This document shows, piece by piece, positions 20,801-29,394 of a stretch of 64,000 nucleotides of DNA. This DNA is from Bryobacterales bacterium (GTDB lineage: Bacteria; Acidobacteriota; Terriglobia; Bryobacterales; Bryobacteraceae): positions 61,674 through 125,673 of the forward strand of contig JADLDI010000077.1 in the NCBI GenBank assembly GCA_020846745.1, in the 5' to 3' direction. The position numbers were made by a program, and so were the translations under genes. Position 1 is the first letter of the stretch, and each line of letters starts with the position of its first letter. The notes beneath the pieces are model-generated. The model searched no databases, was not told the origin of the DNA, and was given only the letters and a program-made list of their open reading frames with translations.

Positions 20801-20980
20801 GCCGGCGGTGACGCCCGACAGTCACTTGGCTTGGTAGTAGTCGGCGGCCTGATCTTCTCGCAAATGGTCACCTTGTATTTGACGCCGGTAGTTTACACCT
20901 ACATGGCCGCGCTACAGACGTGGACCAGAAAGCGCAAAGAAAAGCCAGTCGCGAAGAAGCCCACTCCGGTGATAGCGTAG
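17852..20980 (+). CDS. mdtC: RND efflux permease (MdtC-like paralogue)
   Basis: 1042 aa; near-collinear paralogue of the preceding gene (MNFSATFIERPIATSLLMAGIALFGAVAYRSLPVSDLPNVDLPTLLVTASLPGASPETMAAAVATPLENQF). Confidence 0.92.
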   Translation: MNFSATFIERPIATSLLMAGIALFGAVAYRSLPVSDLPNVDLPTLLVTASLPGASPETMAAAVATPLENQFTMIAGLSGMTSVNSLGSTRITLEFDLSRNLDGAAVDVQAAITQASRLLPQGMPTPPTFTKVNPADQPILYLVLTSGTMPLWTLNEYAETRVAQRISMINGVAQVQVLGAQRYAVHVQMDPRALASRQVGINEVETALRNWNVNLPIGTIVGPQRAFTLQATGQLMNAQQYRPVIVAYRNGSPIRLAELGQVVDGIEDDKAASWFYQGDMERRAVVLAIQRQPGTNTMAVTDNIKKLLPVFQTELPPSVKMDILYDRSETIRESFEDVKFTMVLTLGLVIMVIFLFLRNVSATIIPSLALPFSIVGTFAVMYLLDYSLDNLSMMALILSVGFVVDDAIVMLENIVRHIEMGARPLQAAFAGAQEIGFTIVSMTFSLAAVFIPVLFMGGVLGRLFREFAVTICVAVLISGIVSVTLTPMLCSRFLKGTHGGHHGWFYRTTERFFEWLLRVYDRSLVKVLNHRPATVVAFIGLLAGTAFIFVKIPKGFIPDQDTDQILGFTEAAQGSSYYQMVEYQRELAKVIAKNPNVDGLVSSVGGTTASTLGGANFGQLIIHLKPRHARKKGVDGVMEELRHEAGEISGVRTFLQNPPAVQIGGQVTKSPYQFSLQSPDKEELFAAADKFTKELGKLEELEDVTSNLQIHAPQVNVKIDRDKAAALQVNAEQIENALYDAFGPRWVSTIYSSVNEYKVLLELLPEDQRDPRALSRLYFKGAGNKLIPLDSVADVEEETGPQTVNHFGQLPAVTVSFNTPKGVPLGDAARQVEDVAKRVLPAGVATAFQGSLEAFHGSQGNLTLLLIVAILVVYIVLGILYESYIHPLTILSGLPSAGFGALLTLILFKLDLNIYGFVGLIMLIGIVMKNAIMQIDFALEAERVEHMSSRDAIYQGCLIRFRPIMMTTMAALLGAVPIAVGYGAGGDARQSLGLVVVGGLIFSQMVTLYLTPVVYTYMAALQTWTRKRKEKPVAKKPTPVIA

Positions 20981-20988
20981 GCCGACGA

Positions 20989-23900
20989 TTACACGGCCGC
21001 GCCAACCGCCGACACCTCGGCCTCCGGACGTTGGTCTCGCGGTTTCTCGCGACCCTCAAACAACCGGTACAGGGCGGGCAGCACCACGAGCGTCAACTGC
21101 GTTGACGTGAACAATCCGCCGATCACCACGATCGCAAGCGGACGCTGCACTTCCGATCCCGGTCCGGTCGCGACCAGGAACGGCACCAACCCAAGCGCGG
21201 CCACCGTAGCCGTCATCATCACCGGGCGAAACCGCAGCAACGCTCCTTGTACAATCGCTTCACGCTGCGCGTAACCCTCTTCCCGCAGTTTCCTGATATA
21301 GGAAACGAGCACCACGCCGTTCAATACCGCAATGCCCCACAATGCGATAAACCCGACCGACGCCGGCACCGACAGATACTCGCCCGTCAGGAACAGCGCC
21401 ACGACGCCGCCGATGGACGCGAAGGGCAACACGAGAATAATCAGCAGCGCAAACCGCAATGAATGGAACAGCAGAAACAGTAAGAAGAAGATAGCTCCGA
21501 TGGTGATCGGCACGATCAGTTTCAGGTGCTTGAGCGCGCGCTCCATATTCTGGAACTGGCCGCCCCATTCGATGAAGTAACCGCTCGGTAACTGCACCTG
21601 CTGCTTCACTTTCTGCTTCAGTTCTTCCACAAAGCCGCCTAAGTCGCGGTCCTGCACGTTCACGCCGACGACGATGCGGCGCTTGGCCGAATCGCGATTA
21701 ATCTGCGCGGGACCTTCGACCACGCGAATATCCGCCACGTGCTCGAGCAGCACCTTGCCGTGGCCGGGCGTGTCGAGCGCGATCTGGCGAATCTCGGTCA
21801 CACTGTCGCGCAACGCCGGTGGATAGCGCACCACAGCCTGAAACCGGCGCTCGCCTTCGTAGATCTCCGTGGCCGGCTTGCCCCCGATAGCCATCTCGAT
21901 CACGTTATGCACATCGGAAGCATTCAAACCATAGCGAGCGATGGCCTGCCGATCGATGTTGATGGTCATGTACTGCTGGCCGCCCACGCGATCCACTCGC
22001 GAATCGCGAATGCCGCGAATCGAACCCGCCACACGCGCTATCTCATTCGCCTTTTCCACCAATACACCTAAGTCGTCCCCGAATAACTTCACAGCGACGT
22101 CGGCCCGAACACCCGTTACCATTTCGTCCACGCGATCCGAAATCGGCTGGGCCATCACCAGGTTCGCCCCGGGAACCTTCTTCAACACCTTGTCGCGGAT
22201 CTCATCCGCAATCTGATCCTGGGTGCGCTCCTTGCGCTGCTCCATTGGCGCCAAAGTCGTGATCACGTCGGCTTCGTTGGGTCCCGCTGGATCTGTGGGT
22301 GACTCGCCGCGTCCCATGCGCGACACCACCTTCACTACGCTCTCCGTGTTAGCTACTTCTTTCAGCGCAGCCATTTCCATCTTGATGGACTCTTCGAGCG
22401 AGATATTCGGCACCCGGTCGACGTTCGGCGAAATCGATCCCTCTTTCATCTCCGGAATGAACGATGTTCCCAGGTAAGGGAACAACAGGGTAGCCCCTAC
22501 GAATAACGCCACGCTCGCTATAACAGTTACTGTCACGTTCCCGACCGATGCGTGCAAAATGCTCCGGTACGGCCGCTTCAGCATCCGTACCAGTAAGGTA
22601 TCGTCTTCGCTGCCGCCCTTCACAAGATACGCCGACAGCACGGGAGACAAAGTAAGTGACAGCACCAGAGAAATCGCCAAAGCAATCGCGATGGTGTACG
22701 CCAGCGGAGCGAACATCTTGCCTTCCATGCCCTCGAGCGTCATCAGCGGCAGGAACACCAGAATAATTACGCTCACCCCGAACACAACCGGCGTGCCCAC
22801 TTCCTTCACCGCTTCCAGCACGATCTGCAATCTGTTCCCGTGCTTCTGATGCGACAGCTTACCAAACACGTTCTCCACCACCACCACACTGCCGTCCACC
22901 ATCAAACCAATGGCGATCGCCAGGCCGCCCAGCGACATCAGGTTAGCCGATAACTGCACCTTGTTCATCACCATGAAGGTGAGCAGCGGAGTCAGGATCA
23001 GCGTGGCGATCACCACAATGCTCGACCGTATGTCGCCAAGAAACAGGAACAAGATAACCACCACCAGGATGATGCCTTCAATCAGCACCTTCACCACCGT
23101 GTGTAGCGCCGCGTCCACCAAATCCGACCGGTCGTAGTAAGGCACGATCTTCAACCCGTCCGGCAGCATGCCCTGGTTATTAATCTCATCCACACGAGCC
23201 TTCACTCGTGAGACAATCTCTTTCGCGTTGCCGCCGGCGATCATCATCACGATGCCGCCCACCGCCTCTGTATATCCGCCCTTGATCACCGCGCCGTAAC
23301 GAACCTCTTCGCCGAACTTCACTTCCGCCACATCGCGTATGTAAACCGGCGTCGCGCCCACTTCCTTCAGCACGATATTTCGGATATCGTCCAACGTTTG
23401 AATAAGTCCCACGCCGCGGATCAGATACTGTTCCGAACCTTGCGGAAGAATGCCGCCACCTGAGTTCGCATTGTTACGCGCCAGGGCGTCGTAGACATCC
23501 TTAATCGTTACCTTGTAATAACGCATCCGCGACGGGTCCACCAGTACCTGATACTGCTTAACGAAACCGCCCACGGAGTTAATCTCAGCCACGCCCGGAA
23601 TCGAGCGCAGCAGGGGACGCACCACCCAGTCCTGCGCCAGGCGGCGCTGCATCAGTTCGTCGTGCGCAAGGGCGCGCTGCTTATCGTCATCGCGATCGAG
23701 CGTGTACTGATACACCTCACCCAGCGCCGAAGATACCGGACCGAGGATCGGAGTAATGTCGGCCGGCAGCCGGTCGCGCACCTCCATCATGCGCTCCATC
23801 ACTAACTGCCGCGCGAAATAGACGTCCGTCTGATCCGTAAAGACGATCGTCACAATCGACAACGCCGGCTTGTTAAGCGACCGCATCTCCACCAGACCCG

Positions 23901-24132
23901 GCAACCCGGTCATCGCGATCTCAAGCGGAACCGTGACAAACCGTTCCACCTCCTCCGGCGACCGCCCCGGGGCCGAGGTCGCAATCTGCACCTGCACCGT
24001 GGTGACGTCGGGAAATGCGTCCACCGACAACTTCTGTGCCGCGCGCAGCCCGAAGAACATCGCCGCCGCGGCGATCACCACGATGATCAGCCGCTGATTC
24101 AACGCACCCCTGACAATCGATTCGAGCATCAA
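20989..24132 (-). CDS. Heavy-metal efflux RND permease (CzcA/CusA family)
   Basis: 1047 aa; MMLESIVRGALNQRLIIVVIAAAAMFFGLRAAQKLSVDAFPDVTTVQVQIATSAPGRSPEEVERFVTVPLE; GLAIAIGLMVDGSVVVVENVF. Confidence 0.92.
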   Translation of the reverse strand: MMLESIVRGALNQRLIIVVIAAAAMFFGLRAAQKLSVDAFPDVTTVQVQIATSAPGRSPEEVERFVTVPLEIAMTGLPGLVEMRSLNKPALSIVTIVFTDQTDVYFARQLVMERMMEVRDRLPADITPILGPVSSALGEVYQYTLDRDDDKQRALAHDELMQRRLAQDWVVRPLLRSIPGVAEINSVGGFVKQYQVLVDPSRMRYYKVTIKDVYDALARNNANSGGGILPQGSEQYLIRGVGLIQTLDDIRNIVLKEVGATPVYIRDVAEVKFGEEVRYGAVIKGGYTEAVGGIVMMIAGGNAKEIVSRVKARVDEINNQGMLPDGLKIVPYYDRSDLVDAALHTVVKVLIEGIILVVVILFLFLGDIRSSIVVIATLILTPLLTFMVMNKVQLSANLMSLGGLAIAIGLMVDGSVVVVENVFGKLSHQKHGNRLQIVLEAVKEVGTPVVFGVSVIILVFLPLMTLEGMEGKMFAPLAYTIAIALAISLVLSLTLSPVLSAYLVKGGSEDDTLLVRMLKRPYRSILHASVGNVTVTVIASVALFVGATLLFPYLGTSFIPEMKEGSISPNVDRVPNISLEESIKMEMAALKEVANTESVVKVVSRMGRGESPTDPAGPNEADVITTLAPMEQRKERTQDQIADEIRDKVLKKVPGANLVMAQPISDRVDEMVTGVRADVAVKLFGDDLGVLVEKANEIARVAGSIRGIRDSRVDRVGGQQYMTINIDRQAIARYGLNASDVHNVIEMAIGGKPATEIYEGERRFQAVVRYPPALRDSVTEIRQIALDTPGHGKVLLEHVADIRVVEGPAQINRDSAKRRIVVGVNVQDRDLGGFVEELKQKVKQQVQLPSGYFIEWGGQFQNMERALKHLKLIVPITIGAIFFLLFLLFHSLRFALLIILVLPFASIGGVVALFLTGEYLSVPASVGFIALWGIAVLNGVVLVSYIRKLREEGYAQREAIVQGALLRFRPVMMTATVAALGLVPFLVATGPGSEVQRPLAIVVIGGLFTSTQLTLVVLPALYRLFEGREKPRDQRPEAEVSAVGAAV

Positions 24133-25292
24133 CCGTTCCCCTGCAGTGCGAGCCGCTTGCGTTCGTTATTCAGATGGAACGCGCCGTTGAGAACCACCTT
24201 TTCGCCCGTATGTACGCCATCCAATATCACGCGCTTGCCCTCGTGCTCGATCCCCAGGTTCACCTGCTTCAGGCGGAACGTCTGTCCCGCCGTCTGCACG
24301 AACACATAGTCCTGATTACCTTCGCGCACGATCGCCGTCAGCGGAACAATCCGGTGATTCTCCGCCGCATCGCTCAGCACCATCGTGGCCAGCATCGCCG
24401 GCTTCAGCTTCCGCCGCGGGTTCGGAACATCCAGCCGGATGCGTACCGTTCGCGTCTCGCGATCCACCGTGGCGCTGACAAAGGTAAGTTTGCCGCGCAC
24501 CGTTTGGCCGGGCAGCGAAGGTATCTCCGCCTGCACATACTTGCCAACCTCGATCGCACCCGCCGCCTGTTCCGGCACATCCGCCACCAGCCAGACCCGC
24601 GATAAGTCGGCCAGTACACAAACCACCTCGGCCGACTGCACCACCTGCCCCGTCGTCACCTTGCGTTCTAACACCGTGCCGTCGATCGTCGCCAGCACCT
24701 GCGCCGTTGAATTCACCGTACGCGTAGACTCAACCTTCTCCAAAACCTCCTCAGACATGCCCAGGATCTTCAACTGATCGCGCGTTGAAGATAACTCCGT
24801 GCTGGCCTGCTGTAACTCCGCTTCGCGCCGCTGCAGTTCCGCTTCGCCAATCACACCGGCCTCGAGCAGCCGCCGCGCACGTTCCACCGCGCGCTCCGCC
24901 AACCGCCGCTGCGATACCGCCTTCAGCAGGTTCGATTGCTCGTCGGAAAGCTGCGTGCTATGGACCCGCGCCAGCACCTCGCCGCGCTTCACGTTTTGAC
25001 CTTCCACCACTTCCAAATCGGTAATCCGCCCGGTAACCGGAGCGCTTACGCGAGCCATGCGCGTCTCGTCCGCTTCCACCGTCGCCGCCACGCGTAACGT
25101 GCCGGCCACCTCGCTCCACGACGGTTCGCCCACGGTGATCTGCTTCGCCAAGTCGTCGTTCACCGTGATCTCCATCGGATCGCGCGATGGGCTGGCTTTC
25201 TTCTCTTCTTTCTTTGCCGATACCTGCCGTTCCGTACAGGCCGTTCCCGCCACAAGGGCCGCCGTCAATATCGTTATCCACCAGACTTTCAC
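24129..25292 (-). CDS. Efflux RND periplasmic adaptor (CzcB/CusB-like)
   Basis: 387 aa; VSAPVTGRITDLEVVEGQNVKRGEVLARVHS; TTGQVVQSAEVVCVLADLSRVWLVADVPEQ; overlaps the czcA-like start by 4 nt. Confidence 0.9.
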   Translation of the reverse strand: MKVWWITILTAALVAGTACTERQVSAKKEEKKASPSRDPMEITVNDDLAKQITVGEPSWSEVAGTLRVAATVEADETRMARVSAPVTGRITDLEVVEGQNVKRGEVLARVHSTQLSDEQSNLLKAVSQRRLAERAVERARRLLEAGVIGEAELQRREAELQQASTELSSTRDQLKILGMSEEVLEKVESTRTVNSTAQVLATIDGTVLERKVTTGQVVQSAEVVCVLADLSRVWLVADVPEQAAGAIEVGKYVQAEIPSLPGQTVRGKLTFVSATVDRETRTVRIRLDVPNPRRKLKPAMLATMVLSDAAENHRIVPLTAIVREGNQDYVFVQTAGQTFRLKQVNLGIEHEGKRVILDGVHTGEKVVLNGAFHLNNERKRLALQGNG

Positions 25293-26539
25293 GGTCTGCC
25301 TCCGTCGTGTGCACGCAATTGTTCGATGTCGATCAGCGCGGCCTGCAAATCGAACTGAGCGTTCAGGAAATCCAAGCGCACCGTGCGCAATACCCGCTGC
25401 GCGTCCAGCACCTCCATAATTCCCCGCTCGCCATACTTGAACGCCGCTTCCGACGCCTGCAGTGCCGCCTCGGCCTCGCGCAGCACGCCCTGCTCGTACG
25501 AAGCGATCTGCTGCAGCGCCACTTCGTACAGTCCATACGCGCGCTCCAGGTCTGCCGTCAGTTCCAGGCGCCGCATGTCCGCATAGGCCCGCGCCTGTGA
25601 GATCGCCGCCGTCGCCTCCGCAATCGGACCTTCCCGCTTGTTCAACAGCGGCACCGGAATCGACACCCCAAACCGGTAGAACCCGAGGTCCGGCTGCCGT
25701 TCGTATTCCAACCGGAACGATGGCTGCGGCTTCCGCTGCTCGCGTTCGGACGACAGCCGCGCTTCGGCCCGCCGTACCTCCGCCTGCGCCTGCTGCAGCG
25801 CCGGATGCCGCGCCAGCATCTCCGCCCGCAGTTCGTCGAGCGCCGGCAGCCGTCCCGTCAGGTCCGGCTTGCCTTCTAAGTCCACCGTAGTCCCGAGCGG
25901 CGCGCCCACCGCTGTGCGCAACGCCGCCACCGCGTTCACATACCGCAATTGCGCACTGTTATAGAACGTCTGGGCCGTCGCGACTTCGGCTTCCGACCGC
26001 GTCAGTTCCAGCCGCGCCGCCTCACCCACTTCCACCTGAACCCTCACGCGCCGCTCCAGATCCTGCACCAGCCGCAAATTTTCCTGGGCCAGCCCGATCT
26101 CCGACTTTCGCCGCAGCACCTGGAAATAGGCCTGCTTCACGGTCCGCCGCACGCCCAGCCGCGCTTCCGCGAGCGTAAATTGCGTGCTCTCACGGCCCAG
26201 TTGCGCCACCCGCACGCGCGCCCGGCGCACGGCCGGCAGCTCCACTAACTGGTCGACGCTGAAATGTGTCAGTAACCCCGGTTCCGCGCTGAGCATGCGC
26301 CGGTGCTGCGGACCCGCCAACGTGTTGAACGCCGGGTTCGGATACGCCCGCGCCGTAGTGATCGCCGCATTCGCCCCTTGGGCCAATGCGGTCGCCCACT
26401 GCAACTGCGGACTGTGCTGTTCCGCCAACTGCAGGGCGGCATTAAGAGTTAAAACGGGTGGAGCCGCTTGCGATGAGTTCGCAGACAGGCGCCCGAGCAA
26501 GATAAATGTAGCAATCGACAATAAAAACCGTCGGCCCAA
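25289..26539 (-). CDS. TolC/CzcC family outer-membrane efflux protein
   Basis: 416 aa; LTLNAALQLAEQHSPQLQWATALAQGANAAI; ARLELTRSEAEVATAQTFYNSAQLRYVNAVAAL; ERGIMEVLDAQRVLRTVRLDFLNAQFDLQAALIDIEQL. Confidence 0.9.
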   Translation of the reverse strand: MGRRFLLSIATFILLGRLSANSSQAAPPVLTLNAALQLAEQHSPQLQWATALAQGANAAITTARAYPNPAFNTLAGPQHRRMLSAEPGLLTHFSVDQLVELPAVRRARVRVAQLGRESTQFTLAEARLGVRRTVKQAYFQVLRRKSEIGLAQENLRLVQDLERRVRVQVEVGEAARLELTRSEAEVATAQTFYNSAQLRYVNAVAALRTAVGAPLGTTVDLEGKPDLTGRLPALDELRAEMLARHPALQQAQAEVRRAEARLSSEREQRKPQPSFRLEYERQPDLGFYRFGVSIPVPLLNKREGPIAEATAAISQARAYADMRRLELTADLERAYGLYEVALQQIASYEQGVLREAEAALQASEAAFKYGERGIMEVLDAQRVLRTVRLDFLNAQFDLQAALIDIEQLRAHDGGRP

Positions 26540-26746
26540 AGAACCTCCGGACAGGATTAGAGTGTTTTAACCAGATTACTAAACATTCATCGCCCAACGC
26601 CACCCGGCTCCTCGACAATGAGTGCGATGGAGGTAAACCGTCCCAAGCCCTCGTCGGGCAAGCGAGAGGCAGCGCAGTAGGAGGTAGTGGTGCCGGCACT
26701 GCACTGCACTGCCGCCGCTTGCAACCACGGAACGCGGTGCTCGAAT

Positions 26747-29347
26747 CTATCGCTCCGCCTCTTCGCGCTCGTCGTCCTCAATCTCAACCGTCAGCGGCGC
26801 AAACACGGCGTTCCGGGTTCCCGGGTATGGCGTGTTCCACCCGCGCACCTGATGCCAGAGGATACGGTTGAGCCGCGCCGTCGGCGCCGCATCCGGCACG
26901 TCGAACCGCATCTTCATTGAGTCTTTCGCCGCCTGCCGTTCCCGCCCGCGCAACGCCGAAAGCGGCGGGTTCTGTTCGAACAACGAAATCTGCGGTTCCG
27001 CCGCCCGATACGGCTGCAGGTCCGCCGTGTTGGTGAACGAGTTCCGCATGTCGTGAGCAATCAGGTCGAACAGCGACATGGTTGGCAATCCGAGAATCAG
27101 TTCCATCGTCTTCACCATGCTTTGGGTCGAATAGAACGTCGAATCGACATGCCCGCGGCGCACATAAGGGCTCACCACCAGCCCCACGGTCCGGTGCCCG
27201 TCCACATGGTCCACGCCGTTTTGCGCATCGTCCTCGATCACGAAAATCGCCATTTTGGGCCAGAACTTACTCTGCGACAACCCTTCGATAATCTGCCCCA
27301 TCGCATAGTCGTTATCCGCCACCATCGCGCGCGCGGTCGACACGTTCGGAGCCGCGCCGTTCGTGTGGTCGCTCGGCAACTGGATCAGCGTCAGATTGGG
27401 GAACGTCCCCTGCTGTTCCATCTTCTTCAAATCGGCGAGAAACAAGCGGGCGCGAATCACGTCCGGAATCGCGGTCGAATAACTGGGGAAGTTCGGGACC
27501 AGTAACTGGTTCACCCGTGCGATCGGCGAACTTACCTTCCACTCGTTCTGAAAATCCTCGCCTGCCTTCCAGCGCTCAAACAAACGCTTGCGCTCAGTCA
27601 TCGGCACGGGCAGCCGTCCGATGTATTCGCCATAAATCTTGACGGATTTCTTGCGCGCCAGCGCGTAATCCCACAGGAACCCGCCCGACGCGTACGCCAG
27701 CGGATCGGTCCCGTCGAATGGATAACTGCGCCCCGCATAACCCGGCCATAACGCGTACGCCACCTCATTCGCCTGAGTTACCCACTGATGGCCATCCGCG
27801 CTGTTACCGCCGGTGGCGTACAAGTTATCCAGCAACACAAACTCTTCGGCCAGTTTGTGATGGTTGGGAGTTACCTCGCGCCCGAACATCACGAGCGACG
27901 GGTCGCCATTGCCCTGCGGCATGTCGCCGAACACCTGATCGTACGTGCGGTTCTCTTTGATGATATAGACGACATGCTCGATCGGCGACGGATCGCCCGA
28001 CCGTGCCGGCACCGCCGCGGGCTTCGCCGTCGAAGCCGTCACCGGCGCAGCCACCGCGGCGCCGCCCGGCCCCGCCAGTCGCATATGATTGTTCTCCGCC
28101 ACCGCCGTCGAGTAACTCGCGAGTTGCGCCGCATCCGGCATATCCACCACGGCAACCGCTCCACGATAGGCATGGACAAACTTCTTTCCCGGAGCGTCGC
28201 GCCAACCCGATCCCGCCCCTAACAGCGATCCAACGGCAAGCTTGTTACCGTCCTGCGACAGCGCCAATGCATTCGGATACCAGGCCGTAGGAATTAGTCC
28301 CTGTAACTTGCCCGAACCCGTATCCACCACGGCCACGGCATTGATACCGCCACACGCCACCAGCAATCCGGCCCCATCCGGAGTGATGGCCAACGCCGTG
28401 GGTGCGATACCCGTCACCATCTGCGCAAACGGCTGAATCGCGATCGTCTTAACAATCTTCTGCGACCCCGTATCGATCACCGACACGGAGTCTTTATTCG
28501 AGTTAGCGACATATAGCCGCCGGCGCGCTTCGTCCCACACGATGCCCGTCGGATGCAGTTCCACCGGAATCGTGTGAGTCGCCTGAAAGGTCTTCAAGTC
28601 GACCCGTGTAACTGTACCGGTCGCGGCCACGCCGCGCACATCCACCACAACCTTGTCCGCGTCCTTGGCAAGCCCCGTGGGGGCCACCGGCTCGCCCGGT
28701 TTCGGCAGTCGTCCACCCCAGTTCGACACATAGGCCACGCTCCCGTCCCGCGACACAACCGCGCCAAACGGGGCAATGCCGGTATTCGCGCTACCCACCA
28801 ATTGGCCCGTCTTCACATCCACCACCGCCGCTTTGTTGTTCGCGATCAACGGGACCACGGCGAGGTGCTGCGCCGCCCCGTTATCCTGCCGCGCCAGCCC
28901 GATCGCGCCGGCGATAAACGTCCCCAACCGATCCGCCAGTACCGACTTCCTGCCATCCGCCACGGACGCCAGTTGCACACCCACGGGATCGTTCCGATTC
29001 CCTCCGCGAGCCGCCGTGCCAATCAGCGCGCGGTTCCGGCCGGCATCCCAAACCAGACTCTGCAACCCCGGAGTGCCGCCTAAGTTGACCGTCTCCCACA
29101 CCGCGTTCTTCTGCCAGTCGAGGCGGTACAACTTGGTCGCGTTCAGCACCCACAGGTCGGCATCCGTCGACCCGAAGGCCACCCCATAAACCCGCCCGTC
29201 GAAGACACTCGGCACGCCTGCGGGGGTAATCGTCTGCCGCGTCGTCACCGTACCCGGATCGATAACAGAGCGGACCGGTTTCTCGGGCATCTGGGCGAAC
29301 GCTGCCGAGGCAGCGAGCAGTAGGATAGCGGAACGTGTTGTAACCAC
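26747..29347 (-). CDS. Bifunctional YncE-like beta-propeller / phosphoesterase (alkaline phosphatase superfamily) protein
   Basis: 866 aa; propeller repeats (GIVWDEARRRLYVANSNKDSVSVIDTGSQKIVKTI); phosphoesterase region IEHVVYIIKENRTYDQVFGDMPQGNGDPSL...VTPNHHKLAEEFVLLDNLYATGGNSADGHQW...FVIEDDAQNGVDHVDGHR. Confidence 0.87.
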   Translation of the reverse strand: MVTTRSAILLLAASAAFAQMPEKPVRSVIDPGTVTTRQTITPAGVPSVFDGRVYGVAFGSTDADLWVLNATKLYRLDWQKNAVWETVNLGGTPGLQSLVWDAGRNRALIGTAARGGNRNDPVGVQLASVADGRKSVLADRLGTFIAGAIGLARQDNGAAQHLAVVPLIANNKAAVVDVKTGQLVGSANTGIAPFGAVVSRDGSVAYVSNWGGRLPKPGEPVAPTGLAKDADKVVVDVRGVAATGTVTRVDLKTFQATHTIPVELHPTGIVWDEARRRLYVANSNKDSVSVIDTGSQKIVKTIAIQPFAQMVTGIAPTALAITPDGAGLLVACGGINAVAVVDTGSGKLQGLIPTAWYPNALALSQDGNKLAVGSLLGAGSGWRDAPGKKFVHAYRGAVAVVDMPDAAQLASYSTAVAENNHMRLAGPGGAAVAAPVTASTAKPAAVPARSGDPSPIEHVVYIIKENRTYDQVFGDMPQGNGDPSLVMFGREVTPNHHKLAEEFVLLDNLYATGGNSADGHQWVTQANEVAYALWPGYAGRSYPFDGTDPLAYASGGFLWDYALARKKSVKIYGEYIGRLPVPMTERKRLFERWKAGEDFQNEWKVSSPIARVNQLLVPNFPSYSTAIPDVIRARLFLADLKKMEQQGTFPNLTLIQLPSDHTNGAAPNVSTARAMVADNDYAMGQIIEGLSQSKFWPKMAIFVIEDDAQNGVDHVDGHRTVGLVVSPYVRRGHVDSTFYSTQSMVKTMELILGLPTMSLFDLIAHDMRNSFTNTADLQPYRAAEPQISLFEQNPPLSALRGRERQAAKDSMKMRFDVPDAAPTARLNRILWHQVRGWNTPYPGTRNAVFAPLTVEIEDDEREEAER

Positions 29348-29394
29348 GGTATCGAGGTCAGGTTACAACAGTTGCGAGTAAGGTTTGATGACGA

